DNA of 64,000 nucleotides from Wocania ichthyoenteri Th78 (GCF_000789235.1 NZ_KN525716.1:2834100-2898099); one strand, 5' to 3'. Numbered from the stretch's first letter, positions 53,436 to 62,068 are shown. Translations and numbers: made by a program. Notes: generated by a model not told the origin, from the sequence alone.

Positions 53436-54002
53436 CTAAGAATTGATCCAATTTTCAAGAATTTGTTTTCCATTTGGAGTTAGTACAGATTCTGGATGAT
53501 ATTGCACGCCTTTTACATCATATTCTCTATGCCGTAAAGACATGACTTGTCCGTTTTCATCAAAAGAAGTGGCTTCTAAGCAATCTGGTAAATTTGAATT
53601 AACTACCCATGAGTGGTAACGCCCTACTTTGATGTTTTTTTCTAAACCTTTAAATAATAGTTCATCATCAACGGTAATATTTACTTTAGTGGCAACACCA
53701 TGATAAACTTCATCTAAATTAATGAGTGAACCACCGAAAACTTCACCAATGGCTTGTTGCCCTAAGCAAACACCTAAAATGCTTTTTGTTGGCGCATATT
53801 TTTTTATAATTGCTTTTAGTAAACCTGCTTCGTCAGGAATACCAGGGCCTGGAGATAGTACAACTTTGCTGAAAGATTCAACGTCTTCTAATAGTAATTT
53901 ATCGTTTCTAACAACGGTAACATCGCAGTTTAAATCTTCTAAATAATGTACAAGATTGTAAGTAAAACTATCGTAATTATCTATAACTAATACTTTCGTC
54001 AT
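53436..54002 (-). CDS. trpG: Anthranilate synthase glutamine amidotransferase component
   Basis: The product is a 188-residue class I amidotransferase. The triad is Cys79 (GVCLGQQAI), His169 and Glu171 (YHPESVLT). SPGPGIP is at 50-56. It supplies ammonia to TrpE; the same type can also serve aminodeoxychorismate synthase. It starts 2 bases after trpE. Confidence 0.95.
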   Translation of the reverse strand: MTKVLVIDNYDSFTYNLVHYLEDLNCDVTVVRNDKLLLEDVESFSKVVLSPGPGIPDEAGLLKAIIKKYAPTKSILGVCLGQQAIGEVFGGSLINLDEVYHGVATKVNITVDDELLFKGLEKNIKVGRYHSWVVNSNLPDCLEATSFDENGQVMSLRHREYDVKGVQYHPESVLTPNGKQILENWINS

Positions 54003-54004
54003 CT

Positions 54005-55402
54005 TTAAATATCTTCAGCTAATTTAATAGCTTTTGTTAATGCTCCTAATTTATTATATACTTCTTGTAGCTCGTTTTCTGGATTAGATTTAGATACTAA
54101 TCCTGCGCCCGCTTGCCAATGTAGTTTATGATTTTTACTTAAAAAAGTTCGAATCATTATAGCGTGATTAAAGTTGCCTTCAAAATCCATAAACCCAATG
54201 GCACCACCATAAAAAGCACGACTTGTTTTTTCGTATTGTTCTATAAGTTGCATAGCGCGATGCTTTGGCGCACCACTTAAAGTACCGGCAGGAAAAGTGT
54301 CTGCAACTACTTGCATGGTTGAAGTTTTTTTATGTTTTTGTCCTGTAACTTTGCTTACCAAATGGATGACATGCGAAAAAAACTGAACCTCTCTATAAGT
54401 GTCTACTGTTACATTGTTCCCGTTTCGACTTAAATCATTTCTTGCTAAATCTACCAGCATTACGTGTTCTGCATTTTCTTTATCGTCTACCGCTAATTGT
54501 TTTGCTAATTCGGCATCTTTTAAATCATTTCCAGTACGTTTAAATGTACCTGCGATTGGGTGAATCTCTGCTTTTCCTTCGCTAACTATAAGTTGTGCTT
54601 CTGGCGAGCTTCCAAATATTTTAAAATTACCATAATCAAAATAGAATAAGTAAGGTGATGGATTTATACTTCGTAAAGCTCTGTATACATTAAACTCATC
54701 TCCTTTAAATTCTTGAGCAAAGTTTTTTGATAACACTAATTGAAATACATCACCTCGCGCACAATGTTTCTTTGCTAACTCAACATGGTTTTTATATTCA
54801 TCGTCTGTTAAGTTTGATGTTATTTCTCCACTAGATTCAAAATTATAAGACGCAAAATTTCTGGCTTTTATTAAATGATCTATTTCATCAATGTTGCTTT
54901 CCGTATTAAAACAATGTGCAAAAATATAAGCTTCATTTTTAAAATGATTTATAGCAATGATATTTTGATACACAGCATAATAAACATCAGGAATGTTAAT
55001 TGAGTTCTCTTTTTTTGAAATCTCAACATCTTCAAAATATCTAACAGCATCATAAGCTATGTAACCAAAAATCCCATTGTTAATAAATTTGAATTTTTCA
55101 GAAGTATCAGCTTTAAATCGTTTTGTAAATTGATGAATTTCTTCTGATACCTTAATAGTTTTGTTTATGTTTTTTGATGCCGAACTACCATCAGGAAATG
55201 TTTGAGAAATAACTTCATTTTCAACCTTAATTGACGCTATGGGGTTAAAACAGATGTATGAAAAACTATTGTCGTTAGCATGATAATCACTGCTTTCTAA
55301 TAGAATACTGTTAGGATATTTATCCCTAATTTTAAGATAAATGCTTACAGGGGTAATCGTATCTGCAAGAATTTTTTTGTAATGTGTTGTTAGTTGATAC
55401 AT
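54005..55402 (-). CDS. trpE: Anthranilate synthase component I
   Basis: The product has 465 residues. The N-terminal LLESS (34-38) is the tryptophan-binding feedback site, so the enzyme is probably allosterically inhibited as well as attenuated. The chorismate domain shows GDVFQLVLSKNF, FGSSPEAQL, HPIAGTFKR, LVDLARNDLSR, FPAGTLSGAPK and GGAIGFMDF. It makes anthranilate from chorismate. Its ATG is 9 bases past the leader terminator. Confidence 0.96.
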   Translation of the reverse strand: MYQLTTHYKKILADTITPVSIYLKIRDKYPNSILLESSDYHANDNSFSYICFNPIASIKVENEVISQTFPDGSSASKNINKTIKVSEEIHQFTKRFKADTSEKFKFINNGIFGYIAYDAVRYFEDVEISKKENSINIPDVYYAVYQNIIAINHFKNEAYIFAHCFNTESNIDEIDHLIKARNFASYNFESSGEITSNLTDDEYKNHVELAKKHCARGDVFQLVLSKNFAQEFKGDEFNVYRALRSINPSPYLFYFDYGNFKIFGSSPEAQLIVSEGKAEIHPIAGTFKRTGNDLKDAELAKQLAVDDKENAEHVMLVDLARNDLSRNGNNVTVDTYREVQFFSHVIHLVSKVTGQKHKKTSTMQVVADTFPAGTLSGAPKHRAMQLIEQYEKTSRAFYGGAIGFMDFEGNFNHAIMIRTFLSKNHKLHWQAGAGLVSKSNPENELQEVYNKLGALTKAIKLAEDI

Positions 55403-55411
55403 GTTTTTATA

Positions 55412-55446
55412 TTAAAAAAGGCTTGTCGTGAATGACAAGCCTTTTT
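55412..55446 (-). terminator. trp leader terminator (attenuator)
   Basis: Stem AAAAAGGCTTGTC/GACAAGCCTTTTT (13 bp, loop 6), with a run of T on the minus strand just before trpE. It lies 36 bases downstream of the leader-peptide stop. The leader segment AGCTTTT right after the Trp codons can pair with AAAAGGCT of the stem (one bulge), which could be an antiterminator. The terminator is seen; the pairing scheme is inferred. Confidence 0.85.
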
Positions 55447-55481
55447 GATATTTTAAGTTTTAAATATACTAGGTTTTTACT

Positions 55482-55538
55482 TCACGAACGTAAGTTTGAA
55501 AAGCTCCACCACCAAGTATTATTTAAAATTGTATTCAT
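55482..55538 (-). CDS. trpL: trp operon leader peptide, three tandem Trp codons
   Basis: A short frame from ATG 55538 to TGA 55482 codes for MNTILNNTWWWSFSNLRS. The three consecutive TGG codons at 55506-55514 lie 36 bases or more before the attenuator stem. This is the layout of ribosome-mediated attenuation: when charged tRNA-Trp is scarce the ribosome stalls at WWW and the terminator cannot form. The gene overlaps no reading frame of a real product, because the thioredoxin-like gene starts downstream of it on the other strand at 55667. Confidence 0.9.
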   Translation of the reverse strand: MNTILNNTWWWSFSNLRS

Positions 55539-55606
55539 TTATTTTGTTTTTAACTTGGTCAAATATAGAAATGAAAAAAGTATTACACAAAACTTTAGTT
55601 CATTTT

Positions 55607-55638
55607 TTGCATAAAAGTTTGTTAAACTATAATATTTG
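55607..55638 (+). promoter_or_regulatory. Promoter for TlpA-like gene
   Basis: TTG at 55607-55609, a 21-base spacer and AATATTTG at 55631-55638 (one mismatch to TAnnTTTG). It is 29 bases ahead of ATG 55667, in the trp leader's divergent spacer. Confidence 0.5.
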
Positions 55639-55666
55639 CAAGAAACTATTAATTAATTTTATAGGT

Positions 55667-56212
55667 ATGAAATTTAATGTAATATTTATTGCAATACTAA
55701 TAATATTTAGTTGCGCCAATAAAAGTAAGAAAACTGAAATTGTTATTAAAACTAGTAAAGAGGAAGTTGTTAGTAATAATAATGTTGAAAATTTTGATTT
55801 AGAAATTTACGATTATTCAGGTTTTGAAAAATTTTTAAATAAAAAAGACGACAAAGTTTATGTTATTAATTTTTGGGCAACTTGGTGTGCACCTTGTGTA
55901 AAAGAGTTGCCACATTTTGAAAAATTAAATGAGTATTATAAAAACAAAAATGTAGAAGTTATATTGGTAAGTTTAGATTTTCCGCATTTGTACGAAAAAA
56001 AATTAAAACCATTTATAAAAGAGAAGCAATTAAAATCTAAAGTGATTGCTTTAGATGATGCCGATATGAATTCTTGGATACCTAAAGTAGATAAAAGTTG
56101 GTCTGGGTCAATACCAGCAACAATAGTTTATAAAAATAATAAACGCAAATTTTTTGAGCAATCGTTTACTTATGAAGAACTAGAAAAGGAAATAACCCCA
56201 TTTTTAAAATAA
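55667..56212 (+). CDS. TlpA-like thioredoxin-fold lipoprotein
   Basis: The frame is open from 55496, but the ATG at 55667 yields a lipoprotein signal (FIAILIIFSC) and a 181-residue protein. The active site is FWATWCAPCVKE, of the W-C-x-P-C type used for thiol-disulfide exchange in the periplasm. SGSIPATIVYK carries the conserved cis-Pro. It is followed 6 bases later by the redoxin gene, so they probably act together on protein or peroxide thiols. Confidence 0.9.
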   Translation: MKFNVIFIAILIIFSCANKSKKTEIVIKTSKEEVVSNNNVENFDLEIYDYSGFEKFLNKKDDKVYVINFWATWCAPCVKELPHFEKLNEYYKNKNVEVILVSLDFPHLYEKKLKPFIKEKQLKSKVIALDDADMNSWIPKVDKSWSGSIPATIVYKNNKRKFFEQSFTYEELEKEITPFLK

Positions 56213-56218
56213 AAACAT

Positions 56219-56839
56219 ATGAAAAAAACAATTAAATTAATTTCAGCATTAGTAATTGTGCTAAGCGTAAGTGCTTTTACAATTGCCAGTACAAATATTG
56301 ATGAGGGCTATAAAATTGGTGATGTGGCTGAAGATTTTTCGCTAAAAAACATCGATGGAAAGATGGTGTCATTAGCAAATTATAAAGACGCAAAAGGCTT
56401 TATCGTCATATTTACTTGTAATACTTGTCCTTATGCTGTTATGTACGAAGACAGAATTATAGCCTTAAACAATAAATATGCTAGTAAAGGTTACCCAGTA
56501 ATTGCTATTATGCCAAATAATACAGTTAAAAAACCAGGTGATAATTTTGATGCCATGAAACAACGTGCAAAAGAGAAAGGATTTACTTTTCCATACTTAA
56601 TTGATGAAGCACAAAGTGTTTACCCAAAATTTGGAGCCACTAAAACACCTCATGTATTTATTTTACAAAAAGGAGATGGTTTAAACATAGTTGAATATAT
56701 TGGAGCCATTGATGATAACTACAAAGATGCTTCGGCAGTAAACACTAAGTATGTTGAAGATGCTGTAGATGCAATGCTAAATGGCGAAGAGGTTTCGCCA
56801 ACCGAAACCAAAGCTATTGGTTGCTCTATTAAAGCTTAA
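56219..56839 (+). CDS. Redoxin/peroxiredoxin-like secreted protein
   Basis: The product has 206 residues with a signal peptide (1-24). The AhpC/TSA-type domain includes VAEDFSLKNIDGKMV and a reactive stretch FTCNTCPYAVMYEDRI with a C-x-x-C pair; cis-Pro lies in TKTPHVF. The pair sits where thioredoxins, rather than peroxiredoxins, have theirs, so a thiol reductase role is as likely as peroxidase. Probably operonic with the TlpA-like gene. Confidence 0.85.
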   Translation: MKKTIKLISALVIVLSVSAFTIASTNIDEGYKIGDVAEDFSLKNIDGKMVSLANYKDAKGFIVIFTCNTCPYAVMYEDRIIALNNKYASKGYPVIAIMPNNTVKKPGDNFDAMKQRAKEKGFTFPYLIDEAQSVYPKFGATKTPHVFILQKGDGLNIVEYIGAIDDNYKDASAVNTKYVEDAVDAMLNGEEVSPTETKAIGCSIKA

Positions 56840-56854
56840 AAAAAATGAAATTGA

Positions 56855-56876
56855 TATTTTCGCTTTCGCGGAAATC
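56855..56876. repeat. REP-like hairpin
   Basis: TTTTCGCTTTCGCGGAAATC, a CGC/GCG-stem variant of the TTCC-type hairpin family on the minus strand, in the gap before the rhodanese gene. Confidence 0.5.
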
Positions 56877-56944
56877 TAAAAGAATATTAAAATTCGAAGT
56901 TTTTATACTTCGGATTTTTTTAGCCTTTATTTAAACAGATGTAT

Positions 56945-56952
56945 TAAATTTG
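56945..56952 (+). promoter_or_regulatory. -7 promoter box for rhodanese genes
   Basis: TAAATTTG is an exact TAnnTTTG box 36 bases before ATG 56989. A possible TTG start codon at 56950 lies inside this box, which argues against using it. Confidence 0.55.
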
Positions 56953-56988
56953 CAATACCAAAAAAGGATTAATTTCAAATTAAAAAAA

Positions 56989-57306
56989 ATGGAACATTTA
57001 AGTCAAGAAGAATGGGTGTCGCAATTAGAAAGTGATGATAATGCGGTTATTATTGATGTAAGAACAGTTGATGAGGTAGCCGATGGAATTATTGCTAATG
57101 CCATCCATATAGATATTTACAAAGGACAAGAATTTATTAATGAAGTAGAAGCACTTGACAAAGATAAAAACTATTATGTGTACTGTAGATCAGGTAACAG
57201 AAGCGGACAAGCTTGTGGTATTATGAATCAACTAGGTTTTGAAAATGCTTATAATCTTGAAGGAGGTATTTTAGAATGGGAAGGCGATCTTGTAGATTTA
57301 GATTAA
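56989..57306 (+). CDS. Cytoplasmic rhodanese-like protein
   Basis: The product has 105 residues. The true start is ATG 56989 (MEHLSQEEWVSQLESDDNAV in outline). The catalytic loop is YCRSGNRSGQAC, with the active cysteine intact, so it can move sulfane sulfur. It begins the two-gene unit whose second member is a lipid-anchored rhodanese 9 bases downstream. Confidence 0.9.
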   Translation: MEHLSQEEWVSQLESDDNAVIIDVRTVDEVADGIIANAIHIDIYKGQEFINEVEALDKDKNYYVYCRSGNRSGQACGIMNQLGFENAYNLEGGILEWEGDLVDLD

Positions 57307-57315
57307 AATAATTAA

Positions 57316-57717
57316 ATGAAACAGTTATTTATTTTAGTAGCATTTTTAGTTGTAACAACAATTATTGTTAGTTGTAATAAAAAATTAAAAAGCGATGCTA
57401 AAGTTGTATCGGCAGAAGATATTCAAACCCTTTTGCAAATAGATAATGTACAATTAATTGATGTTAGAACACCAAAAGAATTTAAAGAAGGATATATAGC
57501 CAACGCTCAAAATATAGATTTTTTATCATCTAATTTTGCAGAAAATATTAAAAAATTAGACAAAAATAAACCTTTAATTGTGTACTGCCGATCAGGGAAA
57601 AGAAGCACAAAAAGCATTAAAAAATTACTTGAGGCTGGTTTTACCGAAATATACAATTTAGAAGGCGGAATAATTAAATGGAAACACAAAGGATTTAAAG
57701 TAAATAGAAACCTTTAA
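57316..57717 (+). CDS. Rhodanese-like lipoprotein
   Basis: The product has 133 residues with a lipobox (TTIIVSC, Cys20). The single rhodanese domain holds the active loop YCRSGKRSTKS. Two rhodaneses, one cytoplasmic and one periplasmic, encoded in tandem suggest sulfur handling on both sides of the membrane, as an inference. Confidence 0.88.
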   Translation: MKQLFILVAFLVVTTIIVSCNKKLKSDAKVVSAEDIQTLLQIDNVQLIDVRTPKEFKEGYIANAQNIDFLSSNFAENIKKLDKNKPLIVYCRSGKRSTKSIKKLLEAGFTEIYNLEGGIIKWKHKGFKVNRNL

Positions 57718-57744
57718 AAGCTCTCAATTTTGAGGGCTTTTTTT
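57716..57744 (+). terminator. Terminator after the rhodanese pair
   Basis: Stem AAAAGCTCTCA/TGAGGGCTTTT with a 4-base loop and a following T-run; it overlaps the stop of the lipoprotein gene by two bases. Confidence 0.8.
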
Positions 57745-57912
57745 ATAAAGCTTTTTCATAACCAAATATTTAGTATATTTGGTTAACTCCAAATTGTGAG
57801 CCTTCATCTTAAATGATATATTTCATTTATTATAAAGTAAAACTCTCCTAAATCATTTTTAATAGTACACTATATAATAGTTATATAGTTAACCAACCAA
57901 ATAATTTTGATT

Positions 57913-58683
57913 ATGATTAAAAAAACAATTTCAGTAATGGCTGTTATTGCTATGGTTTTTAGTGCCACAGTAACAGTAAACGCCCAAGAAGACAAATCTT
58001 ATACTATGTGGGAAAACATTTTGTTAACTCCAGATAATACTAAATTAAAAGTATTATCAGAAAATATGAGAAAGCATAATGCTGAATACCATAAAAAAGC
58101 TCCTCATACAGCAACCGTTTATAATATAGTTTCTGGACCCAATTCAGGTAAAATTATATGGCAAATGGGGCCTATGCATTATAAACATAATGATACACGA
58201 CCAGGCGAAGGAGGACACGACGAAGATTGGAGAGATAACGTTATGCCATACATAAAAAAAATAAATACCATAGAGTATTGGACGCAAGACGATAAATTGT
58301 CTAATACCAGCATGTTAAAAGGAGAAAGTATTAAGTATCCGCTTTTATTTGTGAGAGTTGGTGAGATTGAAAAGGATCAAGTCTCATCCGTAAATCAATT
58401 TTATAAATATGTAAGTGAAACTATTAAAGCTATGGAAGGTGTTAATCCTTGGGGTTTGTATTTCAATGAATTTAGACAGGGTAATTTAGGACGTCATGTG
58501 GCTTCGGTAGGTTTTTATAAAAATTGGACAGCATTTGACGAAGAAGAAAATAATTTTAAGAAAACTTTTGAAAAAGTACACGGAGAAGAAAATTGGCAAA
58601 TGTTTATAGATATGGCTAATAGAACTTTCTCAAATTCTTGGGATGAAATATGGTCATATAATAAACATATGAGCGGTCATTAA
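57913..58683 (+). CDS. Hypothetical secreted protein
   Basis: The product has 256 residues from ATG 57913, with a signal peptide ending VNAQ. The mature part is rich in Trp, His and Asn (YTMWENILLTPDNTKLK, IIWQMGPMHYKHND, WQMFIDMANRTFSNSWDEIW in outline). It looks like two related halves, each with a ferredoxin-like stress-response (antibiotic biosynthesis monooxygenase-like) pattern, but I do not recognise the family. It stands alone between two terminators. Confidence 0.72.
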   Translation: MIKKTISVMAVIAMVFSATVTVNAQEDKSYTMWENILLTPDNTKLKVLSENMRKHNAEYHKKAPHTATVYNIVSGPNSGKIIWQMGPMHYKHNDTRPGEGGHDEDWRDNVMPYIKKINTIEYWTQDDKLSNTSMLKGESIKYPLLFVRVGEIEKDQVSSVNQFYKYVSETIKAMEGVNPWGLYFNEFRQGNLGRHVASVGFYKNWTAFDEEENNFKKTFEKVHGEENWQMFIDMANRTFSNSWDEIWSYNKHMSGH

Positions 58684-58720
58684 TATAAATTTATAAGAAG
58701 GCTATAATCTACTTTAAAAA

Positions 58721-58760
58721 AAAACCTTTGATGCTTTTACGCATTTCAAAGGTTTTTTTT
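58721..58760 (+). terminator. Terminator
   Basis: AAAACCTTTGATGC and GCATTTCAAAGGTTTTTTTT form a long, slightly bulged stem, 37 bases after the hypothetical gene's stop. Confidence 0.75.
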
Positions 58761-58890
58761 GCTTAATAATTCTTTCAACTACTTTTTGAGTACTTTAGCT
58801 TTTTTATTTTTAAGCATAGTTCTTTTTTTATATTTTTATTCAAAATAAGCTGAATATTAGCATTTAATAAACAACCTAAGAGAACAAGTT

Positions 58891-59202
58891 ATGGAAAACG
58901 GCTTTGTAATATTATCAATAATAGCATTATTGTTTTTAAGTATATATGGATATACTTATGGTTCTGTTGCTTTAGCAAAAATTAAGCAAAAGAAAGCTGA
59001 AAAGAAAGAAATGATGCTTGAAGAAATTAAGCTTGAAGAAAGAAAAAGAAAGCAAGCCTTAAGAGATGAAAAGTTAAGAAAGCAAAATAAAAGACGCGAA
59101 GAAATTAAGCATGAACTTAAATTGCTTGAAGAAATTAAGCTTAATAATGATAAGTTGAATAAACTTCGAGTTGAAAAAATGAAGCAGAAAAAAGTAAGTT
59201 AA
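58891..59202 (+). CDS. Single-pass membrane protein with charged coiled coil
   Basis: The product has 103 residues. One membrane helix (~5-30, ILSIIALLFLSIYGYTYGS) is followed by a ~70-residue Lys/Glu/Arg-rich helix with a repeated LEEIKL word, visible in DNA as three copies of GAAGAAATTAAGC. No family recognised. It resembles small ATP synthase-b- or YkyA-like anchored rods only in general shape. Confidence 0.7.
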   Translation: MENGFVILSIIALLFLSIYGYTYGSVALAKIKQKKAEKKEMMLEEIKLEERKRKQALRDEKLRKQNKRREEIKHELKLLEEIKLNNDKLNKLRVEKMKQKKVS

Positions 59203-59222
59203 AATTCTACTATAAAGTTGAA

Positions 59223-59258
59223 AACGCGATGTTTTAATTTAAACATCGCGTTTTTTTA
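59223..59258 (+). terminator. Terminator
   Basis: Perfect stem AACGCGATGTTT/AAACATCGCGTT (loop 6) with a T-run, just after the coiled-coil gene and before the IS element. Confidence 0.85.
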
Positions 59259-59275
59259 TTTTGATTCTATCTATA

Positions 59276-60286
59276 AACCTGAGTTCGATTAATATTTAGG
59301 CATTTTTTATTAGTGAAAAAGATAGATTTTCAGTAAATTAAAGTTCTGATTTTCAATTTATTAATCTAAAAATCTATCTATGATAATCTACTCTAAAATT
59401 ACTGAAATTTTCTGTCTTGTTGATGAATTTTGTAAAGAATATGACCAAATAGTCGATAAACATCTTTTGGGAAATCCTCCAAAACGTCCATCTGTTATGT
59501 CAAATAGCGAGGTGATCACTATTACCATTTTGTTTCAGCTCAGTGGTTTTAGAACCTTTAAGCACTTCTACATTTATTACCTGCAAAAGCATATGCGAGA
59601 TGATTTTCCAGCTACAGTTTCATACAATAGATTTACAGAACTCATGCAGCAAAATCTCATGCCAATGACTTTGTTTTTAAAGACGTGCTGTTTAGGCGAT
59701 TCTACTGGTATTTCTTTTGTGGATTCTACGCCTGTTAGAGTTTGTAAACCTAAACGAATCAAGAACAACAAAGTATTCAAAGGCATTGCAACTACCGGGA
59801 AATCCACTATGGGATGGTTCCATGGCTTTAAATTGCACATCGTTATAAATGATAAAGGCGAGATTCTAAACTTTACAATAACCCAAGCTAATGTTGATGA
59901 TAGAACGCCACTAAAAAAGAAGTCTTTTTTAGATAAAATTTATGGTAAATTATACGCAGACAAAGGTTATGTCGGAAAAGATTTAATGCAATTGCTTTTT
60001 GCCGATGGATTGCATTTAATTACGCATATCAAAAACAATATGAAAAATTATTTAATGACAATGAGTGATAAAATTTTACTCAGAAAACGTTCTGTTATTG
60101 AAACGGTAAATGATGAACTCAAAAATATTTGTCAAATTGAACACTCTAGACATAGAAGCTTTACTAATTTCTTATCAAATATAGTTGCAGGCCTTATCGC
60201 ATATAGCTTTTTGCCTAAGAAACCTTCTATAAAATATCAGACTGTAAAGTCTAATCAGTTGACTCTTTATTAATCGAACTCAGGTT
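59276..60286 (+). mobile_element. Intact IS982-family insertion sequence (1011 bp)
   Basis: Perfect 19-bp terminal inverted repeats, AACCTGAGTTCGATTAATA at 59276-59294 and its complement at 60268-60286, flank a full transposase gene. The bases ATA directly outside both ends may be a 3-bp target duplication. The right repeat contains the transposase stop codon. The element seems complete and possibly active. Confidence 0.88.
59380..60273 (+). CDS. IS982-family transposase
   Basis: The product has 297 residues, the usual length. DDE residues are readable: Asp in [11 protein letters not shown] (~114), Asp in LYADKGYVG (~194) and Glu in [18 protein letters not shown] (~246). [18 protein letters not shown] at the N terminus is family-typical. 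No internal stop or frameshift. Confidence 0.93.
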   Translation: MIIYSKITEIFCLVDEFCKEYDQIVDKHLLGNPPKRPSVMSNSEVITITILFQLSGFRTFKHFYIYYLQKHMRDDFPATVSYNRFTELMQQNLMPMTLFLKTCCLGDSTGISFVDSTPVRVCKPKRIKNNKVFKGIATTGKSTMGWFHGFKLHIVINDKGEILNFTITQANVDDRTPLKKKSFLDKIYGKLYADKGYVGKDLMQLLFADGLHLITHIKNNMKNYLMTMSDKILLRKRSVIETVNDELKNICQIEHSRHRSFTNFLSNIVAGLIAYSFLPKKPSIKYQTVKSNQLTLY

Positions 60287-60304
60287 ATAAAACATATTTC
60301 ATCG

Positions 60305-61141
60305 TTATTTTTCTCTTTTCTGAATTTTTGATGTGTCGGTAAATTTATCAATAATTATTTTAGGATTATTATATAAATAAAGTCCACTCGAACCCGATAA
60401 TGAAATCTTTATATTATCTGTGACCTCCAGAGTAGCATTACTTGAAATCTCAGAAGTAAGCGTACAGTTTTTTACCGTAAAGTTCTTGGCATTAAACTGC
60501 GAGTTGTTATCCGTTCTCAACAATAAATTATCACTATTACCTTCAATTGATGCATTGGACCGCTGATATAAATCTGCTTTAAAGAACGGAGAATAAATTA
60601 AAGCCTCTAGTTTGCTATAACCATTTAAAACCATTTTGGTGCTATCTGCAGTTAAATTAAGTTTAACTTTTGATTTATCCAGACTTTCAATATTAAAGTT
60701 GTTTGATTGTATTGTTAATGAAGCTTTAGAATTCCCCGTTGTTTTAAGGCTAGCATTCGTTAAATCCATTGTAGCTAAAGAAAGAATTTCACCATTATCT
60801 CTGGTTTCAATATGGGTTAGTAAAGCATCATAGCTTACTTTTATATTCAATCGTTTTTTTGAAGTAATTCTTTTAGTCTTATTAAAAGTAAGCACATTAT
60901 CACGTACACTAAAAGTTATAAATTCATGTAGATTTTCATCAGCTTCAACTTCAATTGATGGTACTTTATTGTATATAATTTCAATTTCAAAATCTTCATC
61001 AACAATTATGGTGTGGAATGAATTTATAGGCGTTTGTAATATGGTTACATTTCTGTTGCCTTTAATTTTTTCTGTGTTTTGTGATAGAGTTATAAAACAA
61101 ATACTGAATATTAAGATAAGTGAGAGCAGTTTTTTATTCAT
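60305..61141 (-). CDS. GIN-domain (DUF2807) exported protein
   Basis: The product has 278 residues with a signal peptide (~1-20, ICFITLSQ). The head segment VDEDFEIEIIYNKVPSIEVEADENLHEFI (outline) is the DUF2807 hallmark, followed by short repeated strands that build a right-handed beta-helix. Function in the family is unknown; surface or periplasmic scaffolding is assumed. It lies 272 bp from a second DUF2807 gene on the same strand. Confidence 0.85.
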   Translation of the reverse strand: MNKKLLSLILIFSICFITLSQNTEKIKGNRNVTILQTPINSFHTIIVDEDFEIEIIYNKVPSIEVEADENLHEFITFSVRDNVLTFNKTKRITSKKRLNIKVSYDALLTHIETRDNGEILSLATMDLTNASLKTTGNSKASLTIQSNNFNIESLDKSKVKLNLTADSTKMVLNGYSKLEALIYSPFFKADLYQRSNASIEGNSDNLLLRTDNNSQFNAKNFTVKNCTLTSEISSNATLEVTDNIKISLSGSSGLYLYNNPKIIIDKFTDTSKIQKREK

Positions 61142-61227
61142 TTTATTTATGAATTAATTATTAAACAGGTTGTGTTACTAATTAGACACATTTAAAGACG
61201 TATTGGTCACTAACAAATATAAAGCAA

Positions 61228-61265
61228 AAACCATCCCAAACTAGAATTTTAGTTTGGAATGGTTT
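61228..61265 (-). terminator. Terminator after the DUF2807 lipoprotein gene
   Basis: Arms AAACCATCCCAAACTA and TAGTTTGGAATGGTTT (one mismatch) with loop GAATTT; the minus strand continues GGTTTTTGC. Confidence 0.75.
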
Positions 61266-61300
61266 GTAAATTAGTTGGTTATAAAGTTTGTTTTTTAATT

Positions 61301-62029
61301 TTATTGCTTTCTAACACTGCCAGATGAACTCTTATTTTTATTTACTTTTTCTGGGTTACCATAATATCTTATATCGCCACCACTGGTTGCTTTTGCAGTA
61401 AGTTCCTTTACTGTGTTTACGCTAATATCTGCGCCACTTGTGGCTTTAACTTGACTAGATTCAGCAATTAAATTTGATGCTTTAATATCGCTACCACTTG
61501 TAGCTTCGGCAATTAGTTTTTCAGTTTTACCAGACAACCTTAAATCGCTCCCACTAGTAGATTTACATTCTAATATAGATGTGTTTACTTCTAGTTTCAT
61601 ATCACTTCCGCTAGTAGAATTTAGTTTTAAGTGATTCGTTGTAATAGTATTTGTTGAATATACATCGCTCCCACTTGTTGAGGTAATTGCAGAAATGTTT
61701 TTAAAACTTACCATGACTTTCTTTGAAGTAGATTTACCAATATTTTCACTAGTATGAATTTTTAAAACGCCATCAACTACTTCAGTTATAATAAGATCGT
61801 GTAAATTCTCGTCTGCTTCAACAGTTATGCTTTCGCTGTTACTCTGTGTTAAATACACATTTAAACCTTCGGTGGCTTTAATGGCAGAAAATGGTTCATT
61901 AATTGTTCTTTCCTGAGTTTCCACATTACCATTACCACGAACACCAGAGTTCATATTTATATCAAAGTTGCATGAAAATAATGTTAAGCTTAATAGTGTA
62001 GCTACTATAATTTTTGTTAGTGTTGTCAT
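61301..62029 (-). CDS. GIN-domain (DUF2807) lipoprotein with TSGSD repeats
   Basis: The product has 242 residues with a lipobox (LTLFSC, Cys20). After the DUF2807 head (PFSAIKATEGLNVYLTQSNSE) come six or seven units of the form (A/S)TSG(S/A/G)D spaced ~18-22 residues, as expected for turns of a beta-helix. The tail is Lys/Ser-rich. Role unknown; grouped with the PspC gene upstream. Confidence 0.85.
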   Translation of the reverse strand: MTTLTKIIVATLLSLTLFSCNFDINMNSGVRGNGNVETQERTINEPFSAIKATEGLNVYLTQSNSESITVEADENLHDLIITEVVDGVLKIHTSENIGKSTSKKVMVSFKNISAITSTSGSDVYSTNTITTNHLKLNSTSGSDMKLEVNTSILECKSTSGSDLRLSGKTEKLIAEATSGSDIKASNLIAESSQVKATSGADISVNTVKELTAKATSGGDIRYYGNPEKVNKNKSSSGSVRKQ

Positions 62030-62044
62030 AATTATTCGTTTTTT

Positions 62045-62068
62045 GATACTGAAACAAGTTCAGCACAG
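62045..62068. repeat. Decayed REP-like element
   Basis: TGATACTGAAACAAGTTCAG then CACA: same core as the trpF insert, stem partly lost. Confidence 0.5.

Noticed and set aside
55496-55666. Upstream extension of the TlpA-like gene
   Set aside because: It precedes the lipoprotein signal and overlaps the trp leader peptide antisense; the promoter lies inside it.
56950-56988. TTG start for the rhodanese at 56950
   Set aside because: It falls inside the TAAATTTG promoter box; ATG 56989 fits the family N terminus.
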